Origin: Acidithiobacillus sp. AMEEHan
GTDB lineage: Bacteria > Pseudomonadota > Gammaproteobacteria > Acidithiobacillales > Acidithiobacillaceae
Length of the DNA stretch: 64,000 nt
Direction: 5' to 3'
Assembly: GCF_030996345.1 (NCBI RefSeq)
Contig: NZ_CP118747.1
Coordinates: 605,501-669,500 of the forward strand
In this document: positions 9,926-17,866 of the stretch, one piece after another
Layout of the letters: the number at the start of each line of letters is the position of its first letter
Position numbering within the stretch: position 1 is the stretch's first letter
The notes under the pieces: model-generated
Database searches by the model: none
The model's input: the letters and a program-made list of their open reading frames with translations, nothing else
Told to the model about the DNA's origin: nothing
Made by a program: the position numbers and the translations under genes

Positions 9926-11080
9926 TTAGAACCAGAAGCCGGTTTCGAGGATGTCCCGAAGCTGGTCAGGTCGGTTGTCGGCGCCAAATCCAGAGGTGTA
10001 ATTGGTTAGGCGAACATAGGACAACTCGTCACGAACGAAAAAGTCGCCGTCGGTGTATGTCGGGGTGATCATGACACCCAGAGCACTCGCACCAGGGCCG
10101 TATCCGAAACCGTAAGAAAAACTGCCTGCACGCGACGAACTGTTGTGAGTGTAATCTACACCAGCCGCGATTGACCAGTTATCAGTAATATCGTAAGCAG
10201 CGTGAATCATTGCGCTGATATTATCCGTGCTCTCGTCGACGCCAAATGCTACGCTCTTTGGCGTGTAAATATACTGAACCTCAGGAACAACAGTAAGGTT
10301 ACTGCCGGTGTATGCGTAATAAGCACCGTACATCTGACTGTTGTTTAAATCAAGCTCGCCACCAACGTAAGAATTGCTGGAATATCTGGCCGTTGCATTT
10401 GCATACCCGGTATGGCCGGCGTTACCCATTCCGTACACCGAAACAGAATTCTCCGAATTGATCGTGTAAGTGACCAAGCCAGAAATCACATTATAACGAT
10501 TGGTGTAGTACCCATCATTCCACGATACCGAAGCAGAAATGGGTCCAACACTATAATTGACCTGCACCCCACGGCTGACTGTGGTCTGAAGGAACCACGG
10601 GAAGCCACCCTCAATATTCATACGTTCGTAGGTGAAGGTGCCCGTATAACCAAGTAGGCTCGGCAGCTTACCTATACTTACGGAAAAATTGCTGAGCGGC
10701 GCGATGGTGACGTATGCGTAGGGCAACGCGCCAAAATCGCCAATGGTTGAACTCGTGGAACTGAAAGGTTCTCCCAAGGATGGAAAGTTATACGCCCCGG
10801 CGGTGAGGTTGAACTGAATCAAACCGCTATTTTTACTCACTGTGATCAGACCACTGGAGATATCAGCGCCGGCGTTTTTCCCATTGAGCCCACCGCTGGT
10901 GCCCGGATTAGTTTGTAAAAAGCCAAAGCCGGAGACGACTCCTTGAACGTTAATTTTCCCGATAGGGCCTGCATCGACCTTGATTGGAGCGGGAATGGAA
11001 AACCCAGTTGCGCAAGCAAAACCGGAAAAGCAAATGGTGGACAGCGCACCAAGAACCAACATTTTCATGGGTTGTTTCAT
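9926..11080 (-). CDS. Outer-membrane beta-barrel protein (porin-like)
   Basis: 384 residues. It has a clear signal peptide (MKQPMKMLVLGALSTICFSG, cleavage probably after FACA) and alternating hydrophobic/polar strands rich in Tyr, Asn, Gly and Ser. It ends in an aromatic residue (ETGFWF), the usual outer-membrane insertion signal. It resembles the BBP2-type porins that include amide and urea porins such as FmdC, but that assignment is from memory of the family and not certain. A strong GAAGGAGATAT ribosome site precedes the ATG. A sigma-54 promoter lies 36-50 bases upstream of the ATG, so it is likely induced under nitrogen limitation, perhaps to let small nitrogen solutes in. Confidence 0.8.
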   Translation of the reverse strand: MKQPMKMLVLGALSTICFSGFACATGFSIPAPIKVDAGPIGKINVQGVVSGFGFLQTNPGTSGGLNGKNAGADISSGLITVSKNSGLIQFNLTAGAYNFPSLGEPFSSTSSTIGDFGALPYAYVTIAPLSNFSVSIGKLPSLLGYTGTFTYERMNIEGGFPWFLQTTVSRGVQVNYSVGPISASVSWNDGYYTNRYNVISGLVTYTINSENSVSVYGMGNAGHTGYANATARYSSNSYVGGELDLNNSQMYGAYYAYTGSNLTVVPEVQYIYTPKSVAFGVDESTDNISAMIHAAYDITDNWSIAAGVDYTHNSSSRAGSFSYGFGYGPGASALGVMITPTYTDGDFFVRDELSYVRLTNYTSGFGADNRPDQLRDILETGFWF

Positions 11081-11115
11081 GTATATCTCCTTCGGTTAAT
11101 ATTGTTAACGATATA

Positions 11116-11130
11116 GCAAAGACTATGCCA
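11116..11130 (-). promoter_or_regulatory. Sigma-54 (-24/-12) promoter of the porin gene
   Basis: Read on the minus strand: TGGCAT, 5 bases, TTGC, an exact -24/-12 arrangement (GG and GC ten bases apart). The predicted start is about 24 bases before the porin ATG. No equally good sigma-70 promoter was seen in the same stretch. Confidence 0.75.
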
Positions 11131-11181
11131 TCTACACCCGCGCCAAACGCGCTAACATCGCGGAGATTTTTCTCAAGCGCG

Positions 11182-11264
11182 TGCACCGTATGGGGGCGCA
11201 TAACGCGGCTTTTGACCTATTATCGTGCAACACGAACCCTACTTTGGTGCACGGTCAAGGTGGG
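11182..11264. promoter_or_regulatory. Candidate NtrC-binding sites between the divergent porin and NCS1 genes
   Basis: Three imperfect matches to the NtrC dyad TGCAC-N7-GTGCA: 11182-11198, 11213-11229 (TGACCTATTATCGTGCA) and 11248-11264 (TGCACGGTCAAGGTGGG). They lie between the two divergent sigma-54 promoters, where shared enhancers would be expected. The rest of the 412-base gap 11081-11493 contains no coding region I can support. Confidence 0.45.
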
Positions 11265-11438
11265 CATTTACCCTCTGTGGAAAAGAATCACTGATAAGAT
11301 ACACCTTCTGCTTGTCAGGCACGAAGACTCCGGGAAACGCTGCCGACCCATCATGCTGAGGCACTGATTAGGAAAATGGTAAGCACGATTGAGCCAGCGC
11401 CTTCTCTGATGAGCGATAAAACAGGACATGCGGTTTCC

Positions 11439-11453
11439 TGGCATGGCTCTTGC
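11439..11453 (+). promoter_or_regulatory. Sigma-54 (-24/-12) promoter of the NCS1 permease
   Basis: TGGCAT, 5 bases, TTGC, in the context CCTGGCATGGCTCTTGCC, matches the RpoN consensus. The predicted start is near 11465, about 30 bases before the permease ATG at 11494, which has a GGGAGAG ribosome site. Confidence 0.75.
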
Positions 11454-11493
11454 CTGTACTACTCCCCCGGGAGATCTATAGGGAGAGTATAAG

Positions 11494-13137
11494 ATGAGCA
11501 CCGCGACAACAAGCGTGAAAAGGAAATTTGGAGGTTGGGTGTCCAACCCCGTTCTTGAGGATTATTCACTTCGCTATGCGCCATCCAGCTACCGGAAATG
11601 GTCAGAGTATGCCGTGGCCATGTCGGCGCTGGGAAGTATTGCGTACATGGCGGACCTCGCAATTGGTGGGTCTCTAGCGATACAATATGGTTTCACTAAT
11701 GCGTTTTGGGGGATATTGACCGCTGCAGTAATAATTTTCTTGACCGGCATCCCAATCGCTTACTACTCCTCAAAATATAACGTTGACGTCGATTTATTGA
11801 CACGAGGGGCCGGATTTGGTTACTTGGGATCGACGATCACGTCGTTAATATATGCATCGTTTACATTCATATTCTTTGCTTTGGAAGGTTCCGTGATGTC
11901 CCAAGCGTTAACCATTTTTTTCGGGATACCACTAGCCCTTTCTTATGTGATAGCATCTTTAATCATCATTCCCCTGGTAGTATTTGGTATGACGGCGCTA
12001 TCAGTAGTGCAAAAATGGACCAACCCTATTTGGATTGCGTTATTTATTATCCCCATCTGTGCAATCCTGATAAATGACCCGCAGGCGTTTTCAGCGTGGC
12101 TCAACTTCGGCGGACGCTCTCCTAGCGGGAGTCATTTTGATCCGCTACTTTGGGGCAGCGCAGCCGGAATTGCTCTTTCCCTAATCGCACAGATCGGCGA
12201 ACAAGCCGACTACTTGCGGTTTATGCCAGAAAAACGTTCGGGCAAGAAGTGGGTATGGTGGTTTGCAGTTTTGGCGGCGGGCCCCGGCTGGGTTGTACTT
12301 GGAGCAACAAAACAATTGATGGGATCATTTCTTTCCTCCATTGCTGTTACGCATGGCGTGCCGATGGCCAACGCCAATGAACCCATTCATATGTATATAA
12401 CTGGATTTAGTTATGCATTTCCTGGAATTGCCATAGTTTTGGCAGCAATATTCATCTTCATGTCCCAGATCAAGATAAACGTCACAAACGCCTACTCTGG
12501 ATCATTATCGTGGTCAAACTTTTTTTCGCGGATCACCCATAAGCACCCAGGTCGAGTCATTTATATTTTCCTAAACGTTGGCATAGCATTAGCATTAATG
12601 GAGGGCAACATGTTCTCCATTCTTGGGAGCATTCTTGGTTTTTACTCTAATGTCGCTGTAGCGTGGATCGGAGCTGTGGTTGCGGATTTAGTAATTAACA
12701 AGCCACTGCTAAAAATTAGTCCTTCCTACGTTGAATTCAAAAGAGCGCATCTTTATAACATAAATCCCGTTGGCTTTGGAGCAATGATTATTGCGTCGAT
12801 CGTTTCAGTAGCAGCATTCTTCGGTGCATTTGGTGCGTGGGGTGTATCCTTTAGCGCCTTTATCGCACTATTCCTGGCATTTAGTCTATCGCCATTAATC
12901 GCTATACTAACGGGAGGGAAATACTACATTGCAAGAGATTCGCACTATCACGCCGGAACGCACCATAGCGTTTTGAACTGCGTAAGTTGTGGCTTTGAAT
13001 ATGAGAAAGAAGATATGGCATGCTGTCCCGCGCACGACGGCCCGATCTGCTCGTTATGCTGTTCGTTAGATAGTAAATGCAACGATTTGTGTAAAGCACA
13101 CGGAGAGATAAAAAACATTCCAATTAAGTGCGCATAA
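11494..13137 (+). CDS. NCS1-family (purine/cytosine/allantoin-type) permease with Cys-rich C-terminal extension
   Basis: 547 residues. The N-terminal about 490 residues form a 12-helix transporter with NCS1 features (NPVLEDYSLRYAP, AIGGSLAIQYGF, ITGFSYAFPG). It would import a nucleobase, hydantoin, allantoin or similar ring compound with a cation. The last 60 or so residues are soluble and rich in cysteine (NCVSCGFEYEKEDMACC, then PICSLCCSLDSKCNDLCK). I recognise this kind of segment from larger transporter-sensor fusions, where a histidine kinase follows; here the gene stops. It may bind a metal or contact a separate partner. Transcribed from its own sigma-54 promoter and convergent with the PaiB-like gene. 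Confidence 0.85.
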   Translation: MSTATTSVKRKFGGWVSNPVLEDYSLRYAPSSYRKWSEYAVAMSALGSIAYMADLAIGGSLAIQYGFTNAFWGILTAAVIIFLTGIPIAYYSSKYNVDVDLLTRGAGFGYLGSTITSLIYASFTFIFFALEGSVMSQALTIFFGIPLALSYVIASLIIIPLVVFGMTALSVVQKWTNPIWIALFIIPICAILINDPQAFSAWLNFGGRSPSGSHFDPLLWGSAAGIALSLIAQIGEQADYLRFMPEKRSGKKWVWWFAVLAAGPGWVVLGATKQLMGSFLSSIAVTHGVPMANANEPIHMYITGFSYAFPGIAIVLAAIFIFMSQIKINVTNAYSGSLSWSNFFSRITHKHPGRVIYIFLNVGIALALMEGNMFSILGSILGFYSNVAVAWIGAVVADLVINKPLLKISPSYVEFKRAHLYNINPVGFGAMIIASIVSVAAFFGAFGAWGVSFSAFIALFLAFSLSPLIAILTGGKYYIARDSHYHAGTHHSVLNCVSCGFEYEKEDMACCPAHDGPICSLCCSLDSKCNDLCKAHGEIKNIPIKCA

Positions 13138-13148
13138 TAGAACGACTC

Positions 13149-13182
13149 GTGGGTCTATTAGGCCGTCGGCCTAGAGACCCAC
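13149..13182. terminator. Bidirectional hairpin between convergent genes
   Basis: Stem GTGGGTCT (13149-13156) pairs with AGACCCAC (13175-13182), and an inner stem TAGGCC pairs with GGCCTA around a 3-base loop. It lies 11 bases after the NCS1 stop and touches the stop of the PaiB-like gene on the other strand. There is no clear T-run, so it may act as an mRNA 3' stabiliser as much as a terminator. Confidence 0.6.
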
Positions 13183-13811
13183 TAGGTAATATAGTTGGAT
13201 ACCAACGATGCCATGTCGTGAAGGCCTTTTGACCGCAGCCCGGCAATGACACTTTTTTGATTGATTTGCGGTTGATTCTGACTCACCTTCCATTTTCCAT
13301 AATACCGATTGACAACAATCTCGATTCCGACGATTACGGCTAGCATTCGCTCGATGAATTGCTCTGGAGCGTCGCTTAACCGCCAATCGGAAAAATACTT
13401 CTCTTCACTCTCGGCCGTCATGCTCTCAAGATGTGTTCTTAACCACATAGGGTCTTCGATTAGTCGAGCAGTACCAAAAGTATGAACTACGGCGAAGTCC
13501 CATGTCGGGACGACCTTGCCATCAGATATTTTGCTTTCGTACCAAGATGGCGTGATGTAAGCCTGCGGACCATGGAATATTGCTAGCACATCAACGTCAG
13601 CAGCTAATAGTTTGGTAAGAGGATTGGCGCGTGCAATATGCCCTTGTAAAAGCCCGAAACCTTCCCCAGTGTGGACCAGGTGGAGAGGAATGTGATTTAC
13701 TTCAAAAGTGCTATCATCTCCCATAGCAATAAATGTGCTCAAAGGATAATCGCGAATGAGTTGGTGCAGATATTGTAGCCTCGTTTCCTCAAACTCACGT
13801 TTAATATACAT
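13182..13811 (-). CDS. PaiB-like FMN-binding protein
   Basis: 209 residues with the PaiB family layout: MYIKREFEE, IRDYPLSTFIAMG, EVNHIPLHL, GLLQGHIARANP, IFHGPQAYITPSWYE and VPTWDFAVVHTFG, all typical landmarks. Members bind FMN and are annotated as negative regulators or as polyamine/protease-control proteins; a real regulatory role is unproven for most. It is the last gene of a minus-strand operon with the aminotransferase-fold and kinase genes (10-base gap), so it may protect or modify an amine intermediate of that pathway. Confidence 0.8.
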   Translation of the reverse strand: MYIKREFEETRLQYLHQLIRDYPLSTFIAMGDDSTFEVNHIPLHLVHTGEGFGLLQGHIARANPLTKLLAADVDVLAIFHGPQAYITPSWYESKISDGKVVPTWDFAVVHTFGTARLIEDPMWLRTHLESMTAESEEKYFSDWRLSDAPEQFIERMLAVIVGIEIVVNRYYGKWKVSQNQPQINQKSVIAGLRSKGLHDMASLVSNYIT

Positions 13812-13821
13812 TAAGCATCTC

Positions 13822-15129
13822 CTATGTCAGAACGCGGCGCGCGGCCCGATCTAGTTGTTCGACAAGAAATAGGCTTTCTTCGTTATTGTAGATTAATAAC
13901 GGCCTAATCTTTAGGGTATTACCCATCTTTCCACTTGTACTAATCAGAACGCCAAGTTCTTTCATGGCATCAACGATACGAAGAGCTCCCTGCGCATCTG
14001 GTAGCCCATCGTCAGAGATAATATCCACCCCCACAGATAATCCGATAATACGAATATCAGAGAGATGGGGGAAACGTTTTGCAACATCTCGAAATCCAGT
14101 TTCGATGATTAGGCTCTGCTTCCGCGCATTAGACATTAACTCATTTTCTTCGATTTCATCAAGAACAGCGTGCGCCGCGGCGACAGCGACATTGTTCCCT
14201 CCAAATGTATTAAAATAACTGTCAGGTATATAATCATCCAAATAACTCTTCAACAGTAGACCCGCGGTAGGGTATCCGTTGCCCATGGGTTTACCCATGG
14301 TAATGATGTCTGGATCTGCATCATGAACTTGAAAACCCCAAAAATGTGTGCCGGAACGACCAAATCCTGGTTGAACTTCATCAGCGATGTAAATGCCACC
14401 GTATTCGTGAATCATATCAATTGCCTTGGTCAGGAATCCAAATGGCATAATTGATAAACCGTCACTCGTAAAAAACGAATCAAATATTGCGCCAGCTATA
14501 CGGTGCCCGTTAGATTCACAAGCATGCAGAGCATCTTCAATTCCTAAAAGAAAATCGTTAGCACCGTCTTGGTGAGAAACGGGCGCAGGCACACGAAGCA
14601 CCCTCACCCCAAGACGGTCCGCAAGACGTGAGTAGCCAGCCATCGACGTAGTCAAAGATTGCGTCATAGCAGTCAATCCATGATACGCATGGTCCGTAAC
14701 GATAAAGGTATCGCCTCCGGTAAACTCCATTGCGATGCGTAGTGCAAGATCATTCGCCTCGCTACCACTACACGTGAGGATTCCTCGCCATTCCCCAATC
14801 GCATGTTTCGAAGATAACCGTTCTACGAGCCGGCAAAGTTCGTCGTTGACATAGCGCGTGTGCGTGCACAACGTCGCCGACTGCGATCCTATGGCTTCTA
14901 CTACGCGTGGATTTCCGTGACCAACTGATACCACGTTATTGTATGCATCAAGATAGCGCTTCCCGTCCGCGTCAAATATCCACGGACCTGACGCAGCGCT
15001 CGGGACTAATGGTTTGTCGTAGAAGAGTTCATATTTGTGACTTAGAACTGCGCGCCTTCGGCTGACAAACTCGGGACCCGAGCCGCCTGGTATAACGTTG
15101 TAGCTATTTAATTTCAACATAAAATCCAT
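13822..15129 (-). CDS. Class III aminotransferase-fold PLP enzyme; candidate amino-alcohol-phosphate phospho-lyase
   Basis: 435 residues of fold-type I PLP enzyme. Landmarks are YLDAYNNVVSVGHGNP, the cofactor-binding CSGSEANDLALRIA, the aspartate in IADEVQPGFGRSG, and the Schiff-base lysine in ITMGKPMGNGYP. Sequence style is that of the AGXT2L family, which includes ethanolamine-phosphate and 5-phosphohydroxylysine phospho-lyases. Right upstream is an APH-fold kinase like the hydroxylysine/ethanolamine kinases. Together they could phosphorylate an amino alcohol and eliminate phosphate and ammonia, leaving an aldehyde. A plain omega-aminotransferase is the alternative. Family is secure, reaction is inferred from the gene pair. 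Confidence 0.82.
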   Translation of the reverse strand: MDFMLKLNSYNVIPGGSGPEFVSRRRAVLSHKYELFYDKPLVPSAASGPWIFDADGKRYLDAYNNVVSVGHGNPRVVEAIGSQSATLCTHTRYVNDELCRLVERLSSKHAIGEWRGILTCSGSEANDLALRIAMEFTGGDTFIVTDHAYHGLTAMTQSLTTSMAGYSRLADRLGVRVLRVPAPVSHQDGANDFLLGIEDALHACESNGHRIAGAIFDSFFTSDGLSIMPFGFLTKAIDMIHEYGGIYIADEVQPGFGRSGTHFWGFQVHDADPDIITMGKPMGNGYPTAGLLLKSYLDDYIPDSYFNTFGGNNVAVAAAHAVLDEIEENELMSNARKQSLIIETGFRDVAKRFPHLSDIRIIGLSVGVDIISDDGLPDAQGALRIVDAMKELGVLISTSGKMGNTLKIRPLLIYNNEESLFLVEQLDRAARRVLT

Positions 15130-15140
15130 CTCCTGTTAGT

Positions 15141-16139
15141 TCAATTTAGGAGTTTACCGATTCTAATTTTCTCGATCACCTCAAATGAGGCATCGAACCA
15201 ATCTGGTCCCAACGAAGTTCCATAACTGCTTGACTTATGGGAATGGTACCAAGCCATCAAGTGCACACGTCTCAAACCAATGAAGTATGGTAATAGGTAC
15301 AGTTCCTCGCGAGTCATTTTCCTTTCATGGCTGTACCCATCTAAAAACCGTGCAACCCATTCCTCCATGTTGGCGTAATGTTCGAGAAAGCTGACAGATG
15401 CCGCGATATCGTAAAGATGCCATGAGTAACAGCAGTCATCAAAATCAATTATGGCAATATCGTTGTCTATGACCAATATGTTGGTTGGACGCATGTCCGC
15501 GTGAATCAATCCGATATTTCTTGCCTCATCAATGTAGTCGCCGGCACGGGTTTGAAAATCTGCAAGAAAGTTGCAAATTAGTCTCTGCTCAGAAGGAGCT
15601 ACACTTTTGGAGTCATACCAGCTGCCCCACACTGCATTATCACCTATGATTTGCTCAAGTCCCCAGGTTGGCCGACGTAGGGAGCGGTCTCCTAACACTC
15701 TAGCGGATATATTGTGCATATGGCCCATTAGTTCGCCCAGTCGTGCGTATATGGCGGAAAACTCATGTTCTTCGGGGTGGCGGCCATCGACCCACTTGAA
15801 AACTGTAATAAGATTCGCCACATCTCCTGGCGAACCGATAACAGAGACATACTTACCATCGTAACGGGGAAGGGGTTTGGCGGTGCGAACACCAGAATCG
15901 GAAACTACCTTGACAAACTCCAATTCTGCATGGATTTCCTCCTCGTTATGGTACCCAGGGCGCTGGACGCGCAGAGCGTAATTTCTCGAGCCACAAGATA
16001 CGCGATAGGTTAGGTTTTCCGAGCTAGTGACAAAGTCAACTTTCGTTATCGTACCACTTAGCTCAGGATAGAGCGTGGATATCAGGTCAATTGAAGAAAA
16101 TATAGAGTCGTATCCAGCGGACTGCTGTTTGAGGTCCAT
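15141..16139 (-). CDS. APH-fold small-molecule kinase; candidate amino-alcohol kinase
   Basis: 332 residues. It has the aminoglycoside-phosphotransferase/choline-kinase fold: an N-lobe with VDFVTSSENLTYRV and NYALRVQRPGYH, the catalytic loop LIHADMRPTNILV (HxDxxxxN) and metal site AIIDFDDCCYSW. It transfers phosphate from ATP to a hydroxyl of a small amine. Homology style (MAWYHSH, RPTWGLEQ) recalls the hydroxylysine kinase branch. First gene of a three-gene minus-strand operon driven by a sigma-54 promoter; the phospho-lyase candidate starts 11 bases downstream. Confidence 0.8.
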   Translation of the reverse strand: MDLKQQSAGYDSIFSSIDLISTLYPELSGTITKVDFVTSSENLTYRVSCGSRNYALRVQRPGYHNEEEIHAELEFVKVVSDSGVRTAKPLPRYDGKYVSVIGSPGDVANLITVFKWVDGRHPEEHEFSAIYARLGELMGHMHNISARVLGDRSLRRPTWGLEQIIGDNAVWGSWYDSKSVAPSEQRLICNFLADFQTRAGDYIDEARNIGLIHADMRPTNILVIDNDIAIIDFDDCCYSWHLYDIAASVSFLEHYANMEEWVARFLDGYSHERKMTREELYLLPYFIGLRRVHLMAWYHSHKSSSYGTSLGPDWFDASFEVIEKIRIGKLLN

Positions 16140-16176
16140 AATGTTTGATCCCAGCTACCAACACACAATTTGCTAA

Positions 16177-16191
16177 GCAAATAACGTGCCC
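16177..16191 (-). promoter_or_regulatory. Sigma-54 promoter of the kinase/phospho-lyase operon
   Basis: On the minus strand: GGGCAC, 5 bases, TTGC. The GG and GC dinucleotides are ten bases apart as required. The predicted start is about 25 bases before the kinase ATG at 16139. Shares enhancer-like dyads with the divergent promoter at 16358. Confidence 0.7.
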
Positions 16192-16251
16192 GGGTAACTA
16201 CCAGCGATAGTAATTCAAGGTGAAAATGGTTGACCACCTCGACATCTTACG

Positions 16252-16318
16252 CGCACTGCTATAGTGCGATTGTCATAGGCGTGCACTTTTCTTACGCAAA
16301 ATGCACCATATACGTGCA
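16252..16318. promoter_or_regulatory. Three NtrC-like enhancer dyads between divergent sigma-54 promoters
   Basis: Dyads of the form TGCAC-N7-GTGCA occur at 16252-16268 (CGCACTGCTATAGTGCG), 16282-16298 (TGCACTTTTCTTACGCA) and 16302-16318 (TGCACCATATACGTGCA, perfect half-sites). Centres are about 30 and 20 bases apart, near whole turns of the helix, which suits cooperative activator binding. They sit 40-110 bases from both promoters. This accounts for most of the 269-base gap 16140-16408. Confidence 0.7.
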
Positions 16319-16357
16319 TTTAATTACGCCGATTAGGCTACAAGGGCGACGTGCGCT

Positions 16358-16372
16358 TGGCATGTAACATGC
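16358..16372 (+). promoter_or_regulatory. Sigma-54 promoter of the SDR/isochorismatase operon
   Basis: TGGCAT, 5 bases, ATGC, in the context CTTGGCATGTAACATGCG. The invariant GG and GC are correctly spaced; the -12 box has A in place of the first T. The predicted start is near 16384, about 25 bases before the SDR ATG. Confidence 0.65.
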
Positions 16373-16408
16373 GTATGTTCCCGAGAAGCTGTGAAAGAGG
16401 TACGGATC

Positions 16409-17164
16409 ATGGATCAAAGAGTGGTGTTTGTGACGGGAGGTAGTAAAGGTATCGGGTTGGGAATCGCTATGGCGTTTGCGCGAGCGGGTTATGCGGTATC
16501 AATTTGCGGTCGAAGTACAGTGGATCTGGATAATGCCGCATCCATTTTCATCGGCGAAAAGTTACCGGAGCCCCTTTGTGTCAAAGTTGATGTCTCTGAT
16601 GCCAGTTCATGTCAACGCGGCATAGAAACATTGGTAAAGAAATATGGTCGGCTCGACGTTTTGTGCGCCAATGCTGGCATTTTCCCATCCGGAAGTCTTG
16701 AGCAAGAAAACCCAAAACTATTTGACCATGTTTTTTCCGTCAATGTTTTTGGAACCATTTGCTCCGTACAGGCAAGCTTGCCGGAGCTGAAAAAAAGCGC
16801 ATACTGACGTATCATTGTCACCTCGTCAATTACTGGGCCTATCACTGGTTTTCCTGGTTGGTCTTATTACGGCGCCTCGAAAGCAGCACAGCTTGGTTTT
16901 GTGCGCACCGCCGCGTTGGAGCTTGCGTCCTACGGGATTACCGTAAATGCAATTCTACCCGGAAATATCTTGACTGAAGGTCTTGCACAGATGGGGTCTG
17001 ACTATATATCTCTCATGGAGCAGTCGGTGCCGTTGAAGCGTTTGGGGACACCCGCAGATATCGGCGCGCTGGCGGTATTCCTGGCTAGCAGAGAAGCGGG
17101 GTTCATTACTGGGCAGGGGATTATAATCGACGGTGGGCAAACGCTGCCCGAAGCCAAACTATGA
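16409..17164 (+). pseudogene. Short-chain dehydrogenase/reductase interrupted by an in-frame TGA
   Basis: Reading one frame from the ATG at 16409 (AAAGAGG ribosome site 8 bases upstream) gives a normal 250-residue SDR broken once by TGA at 16805-16807, codon 133. Before it: the NAD(P) motif VTGGSKGIGLG and LCANAGIF (NAG motif). After it: [10 protein letters not shown] with the catalytic serine, YYGASKAAQ (YxxxK) and [13 protein letters not shown]. The stop falls where family members have a glycine, so GGA to TGA is the likely single change. It could be a young pseudogene, a base error, or read-through. Followed 15 bases after its end by the hydrolase gene. Confidence 0.85.
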
Positions 17165-17179
17165 CGTCGGAGGTGAAAA

Positions 17180-17854
17180 ATGGATCGCAAAAAACTGCAC
17201 TGGAAAGAAAGGCATAAATCTATTTATTACGCTGGTTCAGTCGTGCCTGACTGTAATTTGGTGATGGAGAAAACCGCGTTGCTGATAGTTGACCTTCAAA
17301 ATGCTTATCTATCGCCCACATTGCTCGATGGGGATTTCTACGATCGTTTGAAGAATCGCGTCATCCCTACTGCAAAAAAGCTCCTTAATTTTTTTCGAGC
17401 GAGGTCATTGCCAGTATTCTACGCAAGAATTGCCTGTTTGACATTGGATGGACGAGATCGCTCCCTAAGTCAAAAACGCCCCGGCTTTAATGACATTATT
17501 CTTTATCATGCCAGCGTTGAATCGCAAATAGTTGAGGAGTTATCGCCTCTTCCCGGAGAAGTTGTTGTTACCAAAACAACTGATTCGGCGCTGACCGGAA
17601 CCAATTTAGCGCTGATACTCAGAAATATGGCAATCGAACATGTAGTAGTTTGTGGGATATTCACTGATCAGTGTATTTCGTCAACGGTGCGCAGTCTGGC
17701 TGATGAGAGCTTTAATGTTGTGCTGATAGAGGATGGCTGCACGGCAGCAACTGAGCAATTGCATGATCACGAACTCACGGTTATCAATAACATATATTGT
17801 CAAGTTATGTATTTTGATGAATTCGAATTAGTTTTAGCCGAGCGCCATAGCTGA
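17180..17854 (+). CDS. Isochorismatase-family cysteine hydrolase
   Basis: 224 residues. The catalytic triad of this amidase family is visible: Asp38 in LLIVDLQNAY, Lys132 in VVTKTTDSAL and Cys165 in GIFTDQCISSTVR. Members cleave C-N bonds in small amides, carbamates and ureides (N-carbamoylsarcosine, ureidoacrylate, biuret, nicotinamide). A GGAGGTG ribosome site precedes the ATG. It shares the operon with the broken SDR and the sigma-54 promoter, and a homologue occurs at 22.4 kb (shared TLDGRD and TDQCI-STVR). Probably releases ammonia from an amide or ureide; substrate unknown. Confidence 0.85.
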   Translation: MDRKKLHWKERHKSIYYAGSVVPDCNLVMEKTALLIVDLQNAYLSPTLLDGDFYDRLKNRVIPTAKKLLNFFRARSLPVFYARIACLTLDGRDRSLSQKRPGFNDIILYHASVESQIVEELSPLPGEVVVTKTTDSALTGTNLALILRNMAIEHVVVCGIFTDQCISSTVRSLADESFNVVLIEDGCTAATEQLHDHELTVINNIYCQVMYFDEFELVLAERHS

Positions 17855-17866
17855 ATATCGCAATCG

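Noticed and set aside
16805-16807. Selenocysteine at the SDR TGA
   Set aside because: Relatives have glycine there, not cysteine, and no SECIS-like stem is obvious right after it; a GGA to TGA change is simpler.
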